From: Nakaseomyces glabratus
Taxonomy: Eukaryota > Ascomycota > Saccharomycetes > Saccharomycetales > Saccharomycetaceae
DNA: 64,000 nucleotides
NCBI RefSeq assembly: GCF_010111755.1
Contig: NC_088957.1
Span: forward strand, 496,001-560,000
Direction of reading: 5' to 3'
Shown here: piece after piece, positions 28,768 to 39,618 of the stretch
Layout: every line of letters begins with the position of its first letter
Position numbering within the stretch: the first letter of the stretch is position 1
Notes under the pieces: generated by a model
What the model was told of the DNA's origin: nothing
The model's database searches: none
Seen by the model: only the letters and a program-made list of their open reading frames with translations
Program-made: the position numbers and the translations under genes

Positions 28768-30504
28768 CTATTGTACCGCCTGTTTCTTTGCAGGGCCTCT
28801 GATCTCGTCGAATGTCAGAATGCCTTCGCATCGGCTGCACACGAGACCTGTGATGTAGCTTTGCTCGAACAAGCGGGTCTCCTCGCCTCTCATGCGTGCC
28901 TTCTTTATTTCACGCGCCTCAGGTATGTACTTGCAATGCAGACATCTGTACCCACTGAATTTGTACCTGCCGTAGCAGCGGCCACATACATGGCTCTTGC
29001 CTGTCCAGTCGCGGTAGAAGTATCTGACACCCGTGCGAGGACAAGAAACACAGTGCTTCAGGTTTTTGATCTTGGTGATGTGCACAGCGTCAGTCTCACA
29101 ACATTCAGTACAGGAATATACTACGATTTTGTTGCCAAGCAGTATATTACGGGGTTGGTCTAGATGTATCCCATACACTTCTGCCTCTCTCAGCTTGCGA
29201 TCAATGAACCCTACGTACTGCGGATCACGGATGACAACTTCGGGAGCTGGCTTCCTCTTGTGACCACTCCTACAATATGATAATACGTTTTGCAAAGGCG
29301 TGCTCCCTGAGATATTACAATCGTAGGTAAACCTGCACTGTACTCGGCGTCCTTCTATGACCTCGTTTCTGGCTGAGCGTGTAGTCACAGTCGCTGAGAT
29401 TCCCAAGGACCTCGCAATATGAACTATGGCGTTCATAACAGACGGGTATATGGTCTGAATAGACACTTTATAGACATCTGGATTCTCTTTACGTTTTACC
29501 ACGTAGCCATCGGAATCTATTAGTCCTGCTAAGAACGCTTCTCGAATTTCAATATCCTCATGCCACATGAACTCAGGAACTTGCTTCTCCCCATCAATCT
29601 CTCTTTTAATCCCCAAATTTTGAATTGTATTCCAAAATGGATTGTTCTTCCGTAGATTCCTAGTTTTCCGCCTTTCTTCAGGCCCTTTGCCATAATAAAG
29701 CCTCACATGCTTTGCTCTAAGTGGAACCTTTTCATCTTTATACGTAGGATACAGACCCCAATAACGACCTAGCACAGTGAGACTTTCCATTAATTTCTCA
29801 TCCACACTATCAACTGTTATCTCAGGTTCCTTTGTAGTACCATCTCCAATCCACAGCCCCAATAACCATGCCATAGAGACAATTGCTGGTGTAATCAAGT
29901 GCCTTTGACCACTTAAAAAATTAGATAATATACCATTTCCAGAAAATACAGGATTACATTTTAACGTTGAGGTTACGCGCATTGATGCATCCAGATACTC
30001 AAGGTCCCTTACTTGTATTTCGTAATCAATATCAGGACCCCAGATTAACCGCTTATCTCTCATGAAATTCTGAGCTTGCAATTGTCCTTCTTTAGTTTTA
30101 GGAAAGTTCTTGTGATGATTCTTTGGCACCGTTATGGCCCTTCCATCAGTGGTTAGAATTTCTTCCAAGCATCTCCATTTGACAGTTAAGTTTGGTCTCC
30201 TGGGATTATTTTCTAAGGTTGGTATCGACGGTGTTTTTAGAACCAATTTATGAGTGGCTGAACAATTAAACCCAAGCCGATTATAAACTGTTCTCCGTCT
30301 AGGATCAAGCCTACCGGGCTCACCTTCATTGGCCCTATGCTTTGTCTTTTGTACTATCTCATAGATTGTCTGCTTCGCCTTTGTTGTATATGCCACACGC
30401 CCTGGAGTGCCATCCTCACACATAACATATGAGTTACTTTTAATAGCGGATATATCTTCAAGGTGGCCATCAGCCATTAAAATAAAAGTTCCCTTTTCGA
30501 ACAT
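28768..30504 (-). CDS. HO: HO, mating-type switching endonuclease
   Basis: The 578-residue homing-endonuclease-derived protein matches S. cerevisiae HO (586) along its length. The N-terminal Hint-like domain begins MFEKGTFILMADG and contains KTKHRANEGEPGRLDPRRRT. The two LAGLIDADG helices are LLGLWIGDGTTKEPE (about 211-225) and FLAGLIDSDGYVV (about 319-331); both keep the catalytic Asp. The C-terminal zinc-finger domain retains its cysteine pairs (CTEC, CVSC, CGRC, CLHC, CSRC). HO cuts the MAT locus in late G1 mother cells to start gene conversion from silent cassettes. No frameshift or stop is present, so the gene looks functional. It is upstream of nothing but flanked by GCS1, as in S. cerevisiae. 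Confidence 0.97.
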   Translation of the reverse strand: MFEKGTFILMADGHLEDISAIKSNSYVMCEDGTPGRVAYTTKAKQTIYEIVQKTKHRANEGEPGRLDPRRRTVYNRLGFNCSATHKLVLKTPSIPTLENNPRRPNLTVKWRCLEEILTTDGRAITVPKNHHKNFPKTKEGQLQAQNFMRDKRLIWGPDIDYEIQVRDLEYLDASMRVTSTLKCNPVFSGNGILSNFLSGQRHLITPAIVSMAWLLGLWIGDGTTKEPEITVDSVDEKLMESLTVLGRYWGLYPTYKDEKVPLRAKHVRLYYGKGPEERRKTRNLRKNNPFWNTIQNLGIKREIDGEKQVPEFMWHEDIEIREAFLAGLIDSDGYVVKRKENPDVYKVSIQTIYPSVMNAIVHIARSLGISATVTTRSARNEVIEGRRVQCRFTYDCNISGSTPLQNVLSYCRSGHKRKPAPEVVIRDPQYVGFIDRKLREAEVYGIHLDQPRNILLGNKIVVYSCTECCETDAVHITKIKNLKHCVSCPRTGVRYFYRDWTGKSHVCGRCYGRYKFSGYRCLHCKYIPEAREIKKARMRGEETRLFEQSYITGLVCSRCEGILTFDEIRGPAKKQAVQ

Positions 30505-30910
30505 GTAAGGTAAAACAAAGTTGATTTCTTTTGTCGGTTATATAATCAAGTTATCATATTGGGATAAAATAAACATGGTAATCGAATTTAAGACTAACAA
30601 TCGATACAAAAAAACTTTGCTTTATATTTCAATCAAAACGACTTGTATTTATATTTTATGAGAATATAGTTATTGGCACCAAACACAAAGCTTATTTTAT
30701 GACCTCATTGCCAGCAATTCTAGTCGAATTTTTGGGTTGACTTAATATTTTACATTATCTTAACGCAGGATTTCGAAACATATACCAAAACTCGCCCTAA
30801 TAAAAACAAATAAACGCCAATTGCAAAGTTTTAGGCATTATCTTAAATAAAATTTGGCGTCTTCATTTTAATCATTGAAAATAAAAGAATCACACATCCA
30901 GATGTATTTT

Positions 30911-30917
30911 TTTCGTG
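30911..30917 (-). promoter_or_regulatory. SCB site (CACGAAA on the minus strand) upstream of HO
   Basis: TTTCGTG on the plus strand equals CACGAAA in HO orientation, the Swi4/Swi6 cell-cycle box first defined in the S. cerevisiae HO promoter. It lies 407 bp upstream of the ATG. Confidence 0.6.
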
Positions 30918-31457
30918 GCACCATTTAAGTAAGCGCTTACTGTTTTGCGTTTTGCCATGTGCATCGCTATTGAGTTTATCTGCTGCATTAGAGAATGAGT
31001 GCAGAAACGCCAAGTTGAATAGTAGATTTTTGAACACGTCAAATGTCAATTAAAACATTAAATTCTATTTCCAAACAAATAGTAGTTGGGCTTCCAGAAC
31101 CACAATCAAAGTTTCATCAATGATCTCACAACAAAAAGTTTGTGACTATTTTGCAGGTAGTTGAAATTCAATAACAAAAAAGATATGCCACATATCATAT
31201 GTCTCATTGTATCAAATTATAGTTAAATAACTGGAAACCAGTCTTTTTTACCTTCATTAGATGTTCTTGATTATTATCTTTGCCTAAGATCTTGAAGAAC
31301 AAATTCAATGCATCTTGAATAAAGATCCCATCTGATTACTATAGAAATCACTACACATAGGAAAAGTCCGAATTCCCAATATCTCTAAAATCGTCAGTCT
31401 TACTAGAAATAATATGTCAACTTGAGGTATAACTGTTCAGGAATGGTGAAGTAATGT

Positions 31458-31464
31458 CACGAAA
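31458..31464 (+). promoter_or_regulatory. SCB site CACGAAA upstream of HO
   Basis: A perfect CACGAAA on the plus strand, 954 bp upstream of the HO ATG. Confidence 0.55.
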
Positions 31465-31832
31465 TTCTCTTGTAACTCTTAACAATATCTTCTTTACTTT
31501 CCTGAATAATCAAGAAAACCACATATAAGGAATCAAAGAGAACTGTAAGACCTCAATCACCATTTCACCTTAAAAGTTCATAAAAGGAAGTTTAATTTAT
31601 TCTATACATAATGGCCGAGCATCTCATTCCTGTTACTGAGGTTTTGTACCATAACACGATCCTGCTATGAGGTCCAAATACCAACTTCTCGAATACGCCA
31701 TTTATTATAAGACGGAAATGAGGTTTAAAGGTATTGGTATTCTCTGGTAAAGACTTGAGGCATTAGATACTCATATAGCTTATCCTTCTTTGCGAAGAAT
31801 AATAGTAACTTAATGTACTGATCTTAATCAGA

Positions 31833-31840
31833 ACGCGAAA
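31833..31840 (+). promoter_or_regulatory. ACGCGAAA (SCB/MCB hybrid) upstream of HO
   Basis: ACGCGAAA is the high-affinity form of the Swi4 core, about 1.33 kb upstream of the HO ATG. Confidence 0.5.
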
Positions 31841-32361
31841 AACGTTCGCAATTTCCACTCAACCTCAATGCTTGTAATTTGACAACCAAAGTAGGTTAAC
31901 TTTTAAATTCGAGTGCAATGATTATTTTAGGTTAAACTCTTATAAGGTTTTTTAGGAAGCTTGTGTAACAAAATTGGTTAAATAGGAAGGTCTTTACCTT
32001 GTTTTTACCCCTTATAGACTAGAATTCGGTCAATCTGGAAACAAGAATTAGATGATTAAATAATTTGATTCTTTACACATAGAAGAAAAGTTAAAATAAT
32101 AATTAGTGTGATAATATCAGGTCTATACTACAAGCCGTGTAACCCTTGTTTCATGGGTAGTTTCAGCTCACGTTAAAATACATCACATCGAAATAAAATG
32201 CTCAAGATTAGGATGCTCTGGGTGAAAGCAATAAAAAAACATCAACATGTGAATTAATAAATCTCATCGTTAGCTATTTTCGTTAAGGTGAAATTAAAAC
32301 CCAGAAACATAATATACTAATTAGTTAACCAATAAACGTAAATGAACGGCTAAAATAAGTA

Positions 32362-33426
32362 TTAGAATTCTTCCCACTCATCTTCGCCTGCTTTTGGTAC
32401 CGACTTCTTGGTATCACCTAGCAAATCATCTCGAGATGTACTAGCAGATTGGTTTTTTTGACTAGCAGGAAGTTGGGAATAGCTCTCATCACCATTAATA
32501 TATTGCTTCTGGATATTCTTAGTAAACGAGGAAAATGCCTGCATCCCATAAGTACTAGTTTCCTGGAATTTCTGTCCAAATTGCGCGGCAGCTCTCTTAG
32601 TTTCTTCAGACAGCTCACCTGTATTCCATTGCTGGACATTTGGTTTGATATATGTCTCGTTAACATCATCAAACGATTTAGCCACAGCTGAGGAGAATAA
32701 TCCCCAACCCTTTGTGAGAGTACCCAATGGATCAGTTTGTAAATTTTCCAAACTCATTGTATTGGTGCTTGGATCTGTTGCATTTCTATTATTAACAGGT
32801 GTGTTACCAAAACCCTGGTACTTACCACCTTGAGATGGGGGCAGGTGGTCTGGCTTGGAATCGTTCTTCTTTCCTAATTGGGCAAAGTATTCCTCATTCT
32901 TTTCCTTGCGTGTTGGTGAACCGATTCGTCTTGACTCGATCGGGGTGTTTTGTCGACTTGATTGTTCTGATGCAATTGATGGTTCAGACACAGGCTCAGA
33001 TTTACCCAAAGATTTAGGATCAAAATCAGGATGCTGTGGCTCAACAAATTCTCTGCCTTCAACTTTACATGTCAACTTCTCCTTGTAGTCCTCAGCGATT
33101 GGATTCTCGTACTTAAATTTATGAGGCAAGGTCATATCAATACCATGGGCGGTCATATACTCAGTGAAGGGTTCGTTTCCACCTTCTTCCATTCTAACTA
33201 ACTCTTCTTGCTTGAACTGATCCATAGTAATTGAACGAACAAAAGATATGTGAACACCCAAACTTCTATGTGTACCAGCACATTCCAAACAAATGAAAAT
33301 ACCAAACTTTGGAGATGCCCATTGTGGGTTAGGAGCACCACAGTCCACACATTTCTTGTTTGCACCAATCTTTTGTAACTGCAACAAACGTCTACGGTTG
33401 TCTGGATCAACTTTCCAATCGGACAT
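32362..33426 (-). CDS. GCS1: GCS1, ARF GTPase-activating protein
   Basis: The 354-residue protein has an N-terminal ArfGAP zinc finger: [20 protein letters not shown] ending in CLEC (Cys26, Cys29, Cys46, Cys49). The catalytic arginine is Arg54 in [13 protein letters not shown]. The C-terminal half includes an amphipathic-type segment [16 protein letters not shown] and ends in DEWEEF. It stimulates GTP hydrolysis by Arf1/Arf2 (and Arl1) in ER-Golgi and trans-Golgi transport. Similar in length to S. cerevisiae Gcs1 (YDL226C, 352 residues), and beside HO as there. Confidence 0.96.
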   Translation of the reverse strand: MSDWKVDPDNRRRLLQLQKIGANKKCVDCGAPNPQWASPKFGIFICLECAGTHRSLGVHISFVRSITMDQFKQEELVRMEEGGNEPFTEYMTAHGIDMTLPHKFKYENPIAEDYKEKLTCKVEGREFVEPQHPDFDPKSLGKSEPVSEPSIASEQSSRQNTPIESRRIGSPTRKEKNEEYFAQLGKKNDSKPDHLPPSQGGKYQGFGNTPVNNRNATDPSTNTMSLENLQTDPLGTLTKGWGLFSSAVAKSFDDVNETYIKPNVQQWNTGELSEETKRAAAQFGQKFQETSTYGMQAFSSFTKNIQKQYINGDESYSQLPASQKNQSASTSRDDLLGDTKKSVPKAGEDEWEEF

Positions 33427-34405
33427 GACTTTAGATGTAATTTATTCAGATGAATTTAATTTAGATCGGTTATTTCAAATGGACCAAAACCTTCTGTCTT
33501 AAAAATTATATTCTTCGAGAGTAGAATACTTTAAGGAATAAACAAGACCCTGACAAAAAGCAATGTAGATTGATATGACTTCAGTGTTTTGATTTCGATC
33601 TTCGAAGACTATTTGTGATTTTGTCAAATTTTTTTTAAATTTTCATCTTTTCTTGAGTAACTGTGACATTCGGAAGGAAAAAATATTTATATGCGAAGAC
33701 TAATTAGAAGCCAAATAGTTGAGGATACCAGAACTTATAAACAGACCCTGATTTACGGATATTCCTTTTGATTATTCCTTTTACCTATTTTGCTCAGTAA
33801 TTGACACTAATATCTATTATTTTATTACAGACATTAAAGTATACTATGTAAGCTATCTTACAATGCTTATAACATAATATTGATTTGTTTTTGTTTTTTG
33901 TTGGTTTTATACTGAATATATTGGTATTATATTAGATTTATCTTCAACTTTATCTATAGATATATCTTGGCATAATAATCTAATCATAACGAATGGGTGG
34001 AATCACATAGATATTAGCTGCTTGTTTAACCACATTAATGAAATAAGAGGAAAAGAAGTGAATAAACAGCAGCATAAAAAATTGTGTTCATTGAAAGAAG
34101 AAATTGGCAAAACTACGAACAAAAATGGATGAAACAACGTTGAATATAGACTTGGAAGCAAAAGAGAAAAAATTGTAAATGCTGTATTGAGTTTTTAATT
34201 ATGCAAATTGATTAGTCGATTGAAAATTTAATGCATTTTGTAACAAATCATGTCGAAAAGAATGAAAAAGTCAAATTATAGGAAAATACAGTCTCGAAAA
34301 TGATAGTGGTCAACGCTAGTAAATAACTTTCAGTACATCTTCCCATTATATCGGCGTCGTTATAAATAGCGCCTGAATGCGATGAAGAAAATGTCTCTGT
34401 AGCAT
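33427..34405. other. Intergenic: GCS1 promoter / second GCR2 3' region
   Basis: 979 bp of very AT-rich DNA; nothing specific is recognised. Confidence 0.55.
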
Positions 34406-35593
34406 TTATTGACTTCTCATCTCATTTAGTGTTGATCTTATACTACCCATTGCCTCTAACAACAACTTTCTTAGGCATATCGATTCTTGTCTTTGTTCAT
34501 TGAGCTCTTTTTCTAGTTTTCTAATCTTTTCATCATTATAAGAGATAACACCATCATAATGCTGTCTTAATGCAAGCAATGCCTTTTGGGCGGACTTTGA
34601 GCACACAATATCTTGTGGAGGCTCTTCTACAAAAACCGGCGATCTTGGTTCTTCCGATCTTTTAAACTTCTCCTCCACTGGTGTATTAATGGGGAAATCC
34701 AACATATCTACCATTGCAGAATCAAACTCATCTCCTGTAGGTAATGGAATATTATTACTGTTATTACTATTACTGTTATTATTGTTAGTTATTGGTAAGT
34801 TAAAGTTAATGCTAAAATCGTTTGGTGTTGGGCTTGTTGGTTGTGTGTAATAACCGTTTAGAGATTTGTTATTTGTGAAAAATGAACCATAATTAACTAG
34901 GTCCTTATTACTATTGTTATTTGATGCTAGATTTGAAAGCATCCCACTGCTTGTAAAGTTATTAATTACACTCATTTTTCTTGGGGAATTATTAGTAGTC
35001 CACGACTTTGGCACCAGAAATTTATCCGCAATGGGATCATATATTGATAAGATATAATTTCTTATTGTACTCCATGTCTTGTTTTTCTCCAAAGTTTGGT
35101 AATCTCTCAGGTCACCATTTGCAGTGAAGAACTGATTGAACCGAGATTCGTTATAGTTATCCTTCAATTCTTTTCGTACACCCAAGAATCTTTTGTACAA
35201 TTGATTAGGATAATCCGTATCAGAACCCACTGATAATGTATTTAAGAATGTTCTTAACAAATTTGAGGATGATGAGCTATTAACCAGTATGTTATTGATC
35301 TTTTCAAAGATTGAAATAATATACAGATCATCAAATTTTGTACCGTTGTCAGAGTTGAAGATAGGTGTAGTCATGTTGGTCAAGTTCGAGTTGATTGAAT
35401 TTGGGGAACCGTCAGACATATGAAAACCACTATAATGACTCAGTGCTGATCCAGGGTCTCGATTGCTCAAATTGTATCCGGAATTGGCGGAATGTGTAGT
35501 GCTATTGTTTTGCAGATTATGGGCGTTATTTGATCCGCCTATCAACATCTGGAATGATATGATAATAAAAAGGTCTAAGTTGAACTCATCCAT
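34406..35593 (-). CDS. GCR2-like protein (second copy, WGD paralogue)
   Basis: The 395-residue protein is a shortened, diverged relative of Gcr2. It starts MDEFNLDLFIIISFQMLIGG, aligning with MHHQVKLDVFIIRAFALL of the first copy. It keeps a helical domain with QLYKRFLGVRKELKDNYNES, the block SLNGYYTQPTSP (about 243-254), an Asn/Ser-rich tract, and a C-terminal coiled coil LEKELNEQRQESICLRKLLL. The RRSLGSLDVNTLDD segment of the first copy is not evident. Its position between GCS1 and SHS1 is where a sister-track GCR2 would sit, although S. cerevisiae has none there. It may be a subfunctionalised coactivator; expression and partner choice are unknown. Confidence 0.82.
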   Translation of the reverse strand: MDEFNLDLFIIISFQMLIGGSNNAHNLQNNSTTHSANSGYNLSNRDPGSALSHYSGFHMSDGSPNSINSNLTNMTTPIFNSDNGTKFDDLYIISIFEKINNILVNSSSSSNLLRTFLNTLSVGSDTDYPNQLYKRFLGVRKELKDNYNESRFNQFFTANGDLRDYQTLEKNKTWSTIRNYILSIYDPIADKFLVPKSWTTNNSPRKMSVINNFTSSGMLSNLASNNNSNKDLVNYGSFFTNNKSLNGYYTQPTSPTPNDFSINFNLPITNNNNSNSNNSNNIPLPTGDEFDSAMVDMLDFPINTPVEEKFKRSEEPRSPVFVEEPPQDIVCSKSAQKALLALRQHYDGVISYNDEKIRKLEKELNEQRQESICLRKLLLEAMGSIRSTLNEMRSQ

Positions 35594-37198
35594 TGTTATT
35601 TTTAGATACCCAACATAAATGCTATGCTACTTGAGTTGCTTTCGGCTCAATGTGAAATAAGTATGATGTATTAGTCGAAAATTGTGATATCTCTGTAAAC
35701 CACAAAGATAAAAAGATGACTGCCAATTTTTATCGAAGGGATATTCACACCAGGCCCATATAAATGCTCTTTTTAACCTACCTTAACCGAGTTTAGTGCT
35801 ATTTCCTCGCGATACTTTTTATTAATGTAGCTATTGTTCTCGAATATAGAAGGCTTCCTGGGTGAAATGACTATTTATCAATTATTTGATCGTTTTCTTC
35901 AAAGCAATTCAAGACAATTGCCAACACAAGAACAGTTTAAAATCTCATATAAGATATGAACACTGAATAGACTTCAATTCACTAATGATGACTTTTTTAA
36001 GGAAATAAAATAAAGGAGTCCTTGATCTACTTAAAAGACTATAAGGATCCAAGAAGTAATTATTTCAACATTGAAATTTTTTTCTTCTTCTTCGTCAATG
36101 AAAAAAAAAGCTTTAATCATCATTAACTGTTATCCACTCACTTTCTCTGTGCATGGGCAAGGTTGTGGGGGTGAAGAGTTATTACAGAACGCACGCTTCA
36201 AGTTGATGAATAAAATCTTAATGCAAAAAGAATGAGAAGACTGAAGGAAAAATTATAAGCAGTAGCTCATCACCTACAATCACACCCCCACATAATCCTG
36301 AAGGTCATTCTGATCACTAACAAACCGGCTACCATTACAACCTCTTCAATTCATTACAGTGACTTGTTCCTTTCTCCTTTGTTTTCAGTGAAACTATGCA
36401 GTAAATTCTGAGTGGAAAAAAAGATTGGGAGAGAACGATTGTATTTCGAACAGGTAAAAGCTTCTCTCCATACCAAACTTGGACTAATTTTTTTTTTCAT
36501 GATAACAAGCACCGAGCATTAAGAGTTACCTAACAATCTCCCCTGTAAAGGTCGAATTTCGTTTCTTGCACTAACTCATGAAGTGAGGATATTATATACA
36601 ACCACCTGACTAAACGTTGGTAATGACATAAATTAAAAACGGTCTTGAGTATCCGCCAATTGCTGTATTTTAATGGGGAAGTAATTAGAGTTGTAACTGT
36701 TCAGTTGTTCTGAAGTTGATAAGCAGTGGATATATGAACTGTTTGATCGAGTCAGAGTGATTTTATTTATTGCTGATGCCTACTTAAAAAAGTGAGCAGC
36801 AGAAATACAGTTATGGATAAGGTAAAGGAAGTGGTTAGTAAAAATGACAGCAAAAGCCAGTTTGTAGCTATTATAATACTCAACATACACGCTATTGTAC
36901 CTTAAATACTGGGCAAAATTCCAATTGGAGAAAAAAAAATGGATAATGCTTATGTAAATGAACCCCAAAATAGATTGGTTTTATTGATATTATTCATGAT
37001 CTGGGCGGCAAATGAGAAATAAGCGGCTATACTACCCGAAATGGTAAACAAGACAGCTAAACAGAAAACAGAAGACATTAGCGCTTGATGAATCATAGAA
37101 AACACCGTGCAACAAACAAACGAGTTCTAACTTCAAATGGGATATGAGTAGCACAGTACGAGAACTCAAATCCATCCTGTGATTTGCGTATCTAGGTA

Positions 37199-37205
37199 TT
37201 ACCCG
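37199..37205 (+). promoter_or_regulatory. Reb1-type site upstream of SHS1
   Basis: TTACCCG, the Reb1 core, 48 bp from an MCB and about 480 bp upstream of the SHS1 ATG. Confidence 0.45.
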
Positions 37206-37246
37206 TCTATCACATGGATTCTCAATTCGTATCACAGTATAATGAG

Positions 37247-37252
37247 ACGCGT
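37247..37252. promoter_or_regulatory. MCB element ACGCGT upstream of SHS1
   Basis: A perfect MluI cell-cycle box about 435 bp upstream of SHS1. Septin synthesis at G1/S through MBF is plausible. Confidence 0.45.
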
Positions 37253-37687
37253 TAATTCTTTTTTGGTGTCACACTGTTAATCCGCTTTCACGAATAAATG
37301 CGAAGTCCAGACTCTGTGTTCGTAACACCAAAAATAGTGGCAGTCGTGGTCTCTAGGTCTTATTTTTCTATTGTGCATACATGGAGGAGTTGTCAGTTAG
37401 ATCAGGATACTCAAATACAAAATAGAATAACATTGACAAAAAAAAAAAAGTTGGAAACGTCTGTCAATTAACTGGAGAGGTAAAAACATCTATAACTAGT
37501 GTTGATTGAATTTGTAGTTGGTATTGAATATTTATACTTGTCCACTTTGCTATCACTACAAGTCCATTGTTATAATTTGCAATACACATTTTCGGGACTA
37601 ATTTTTTTACAGAATAAGACCAATTTTTTTTCCTGTGGTCTCTTTCAACTGAATTGATTAATCTTCACTTATCTAACTTTTAATCAA

Positions 37688-39289
37688 ATGGATTCGCCAT
37701 CAATTCCTAACAGTCTTTTCCGCAGGAAGGACAAGCACAAGAGAGGTATTGTCTACTCTGTTATGCTATGTGGTGCATCAGGTACAGGTAAGACAACTTT
37801 TGCTAACAACTTATTGGAATCAAATCTTTTTAAACACAAATACAATGGTGGCTTGCACGAATTTAATCCAAATACCAATGACTATTTGACCGTCACTAAG
37901 CCAACAAAGATCATCTCTTTCAATTCCAATAATGGTTTGCCATCACAATCTATGGAAAACCTGATGGATTTGACCAACAGTAGTGAGTTTGACCAGGTGT
38001 TTAACCCTGCTACTCAGAATAAGGACTCTGGTATCGCAATTACATCAACCTCATTTGAAATTCGTTCCAAGAATGAAGAGAAGAATAAGTATGACGTGGA
38101 TATGGACACTATATATCTAAACCTAATAATGACATTGGGCTTGGGTGAAAATATCGATAATAGTATCTGTACTAGTGAAATTGATCTGTTTTTAAGGCAA
38201 CAATTTGACACTGTTTTGGCAGAAGAAACTAAAATAAGAAGAAACCCAAGATTCGAAGATACTAGAGTACATATTGCACTTTACTTTATCGAAAATACAG
38301 GCCATGGTCTAAGAGAACAAGATGTTGAACTAATGAAAACTTTGACCAAATACACCAATGTGCTGCCAATTATCTCAAAGGCTGATTCTTTTTCTCCCGA
38401 GGAACTTAAGACCTTCAAGACTGCGGTTATGAATGATATCGAAAGATATAACATCCCAATCTATAAATTTGATATTGACCTCACCGATCCATCTCAAGAA
38501 TTTGATCTAGATCAACAAACAATAGAAGAAAACGAGTATCTGGCTGCTCTTCAGCCTTTTGCTACTATATGTTCTGACCAAAGGAATGCTGAAGGTAAGG
38601 CTGTCAGGGAATATCCATGGGGTTCTATTTTAATCGATGACGAAAACATCTCCGACTTAAAAATATTGAAAAATGTGCTATTTGGTTCACATCTACAAGA
38701 CTTCAAAGATACCACGCAGAATGTTCTTTATGAGAATTACCGTGCTGAAAAGTTATCCTCAGTTACAAATAACAAATATGAGGCAACAAATCCCCAATCA
38801 AACGACCAGAATATAAAGAGACAGTCTACAGTTCCAAGCTTGAGTAACTTCCAGTCATTGATACAAACTGGGCAAATCAAATCATATCAGAATCTGCCCA
38901 TTTCACCATCTCCTTCACAAAATGGTAATACAAATCAAGCTACAGAAAATCTGGAGGATACAACCAATATGAGTGTAATTTCTGAACATTCCGGAATGTC
39001 GCAAGGTGGTGTGCCAGAAAGAAGCCAATTAAGAAACATATCAGAAACAGTACCGTACGTGCTAAGGCATGAGAGACTTCTCGCTAAGCAACAAAAACTG
39101 GAGGAATTAGAAGCACAATCCGCCAAGGAATTACAGAAGAGAATCCAAGAATTGGAAAGAAAGGCCCACGAATTAAAAATGAAAGAAAGAAGACTTTTGT
39201 CTGTATCAGATGTTCCAAACTCACCCCAAGTCAGTATCAAGAGAGGAGATACTTATAATGACTTGGCATCGATGGCTTCTAATCGTTAA
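37688..39289 (+). CDS. SHS1: SHS1, septin
   Basis: The 533-residue septin has a P-loop GASGTGKTT (29-37), a G4-type SKAD motif, and a C-terminal coiled coil (about 455-510, LLAKQQKLEELEAQSAKELQ onward). The G3 segment reads ENTGHG rather than the canonical DTxG. Several inserts in the GTPase domain and a Ser/Asn-rich region before the coiled coil fit S. cerevisiae Shs1 (YDL225W, 551 residues), the subunit that caps septin octamers and promotes ring assembly at the bud neck. Synteny with GCS1 and WHI4 agrees. Confidence 0.95.
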   Translation: MDSPSIPNSLFRRKDKHKRGIVYSVMLCGASGTGKTTFANNLLESNLFKHKYNGGLHEFNPNTNDYLTVTKPTKIISFNSNNGLPSQSMENLMDLTNSSEFDQVFNPATQNKDSGIAITSTSFEIRSKNEEKNKYDVDMDTIYLNLIMTLGLGENIDNSICTSEIDLFLRQQFDTVLAEETKIRRNPRFEDTRVHIALYFIENTGHGLREQDVELMKTLTKYTNVLPIISKADSFSPEELKTFKTAVMNDIERYNIPIYKFDIDLTDPSQEFDLDQQTIEENEYLAALQPFATICSDQRNAEGKAVREYPWGSILIDDENISDLKILKNVLFGSHLQDFKDTTQNVLYENYRAEKLSSVTNNKYEATNPQSNDQNIKRQSTVPSLSNFQSLIQTGQIKSYQNLPISPSPSQNGNTNQATENLEDTTNMSVISEHSGMSQGGVPERSQLRNISETVPYVLRHERLLAKQQKLEELEAQSAKELQKRIQELERKAHELKMKERRLLSVSDVPNSPQVSIKRGDTYNDLASMASNR

Positions 39290-39618
39290 ATAAATAAGAT
39301 ATAGCATACATACAAATTCTTTAACAAACATACAACTTTTGAATGATAATAATTGTATAATGATGTTTTCGCTCGCAAGTGCTAACCATATTATAATACG
39401 TTTGAAGTAGCATTATGCTACGTAAGCTCTAGTTTAAGATGTGGAAACTAGCTAACTTTTATAAATTTGGAAGACTAGCAGTACAGTAAAAAGGAACATT
39501 TGAAATTTTATAAACTATGTGATGTAGAATATGAGAGTATATGCAGTGTAAGTATTATATATAAAGAAATGCTTAGCTAAACGAAGTACGCAAATTATGG
39601 TTGATTTATTGGTGAATT
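39290..39618. other. Intergenic: convergent SHS1/WHI4 3' region
   Basis: 329 bp of AT-rich 3' flank shared by two convergent genes; nothing further is seen. Confidence 0.55.

Larger units (their letters stand above)
30505..32361. other. Intergenic: long HO upstream regulatory region
   Basis: 1.86 kb with no ATG-initiated gene candidate. Three Swi4-type sites lie 407, 954 and about 1,330 bp upstream of the HO ATG. The length resembles the S. cerevisiae HO promoter, where URS1 and URS2 span about 2 kb. Confidence 0.75.
35594..37687. other. Intergenic: divergent region between GCR2-like gene and SHS1
   Basis: 2.09 kb without a gene I can defend. The SHS1-proximal part has a Reb1-type TTACCCG (37199), an MCB ACGCGT (37247) and a GTAAACA forkhead-type site near 37043. 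The rest is AT-rich. Confidence 0.65.

Noticed and set aside
32160..32185. Possible a1-alpha2 haploid-specific-gene operator far upstream of HO (TCACGT...TACATCA)
   Set aside because: The half-site spacing is 5 instead of 7 bases and the first half-site has a mismatch; it is also closer to the GCS1 3' end.
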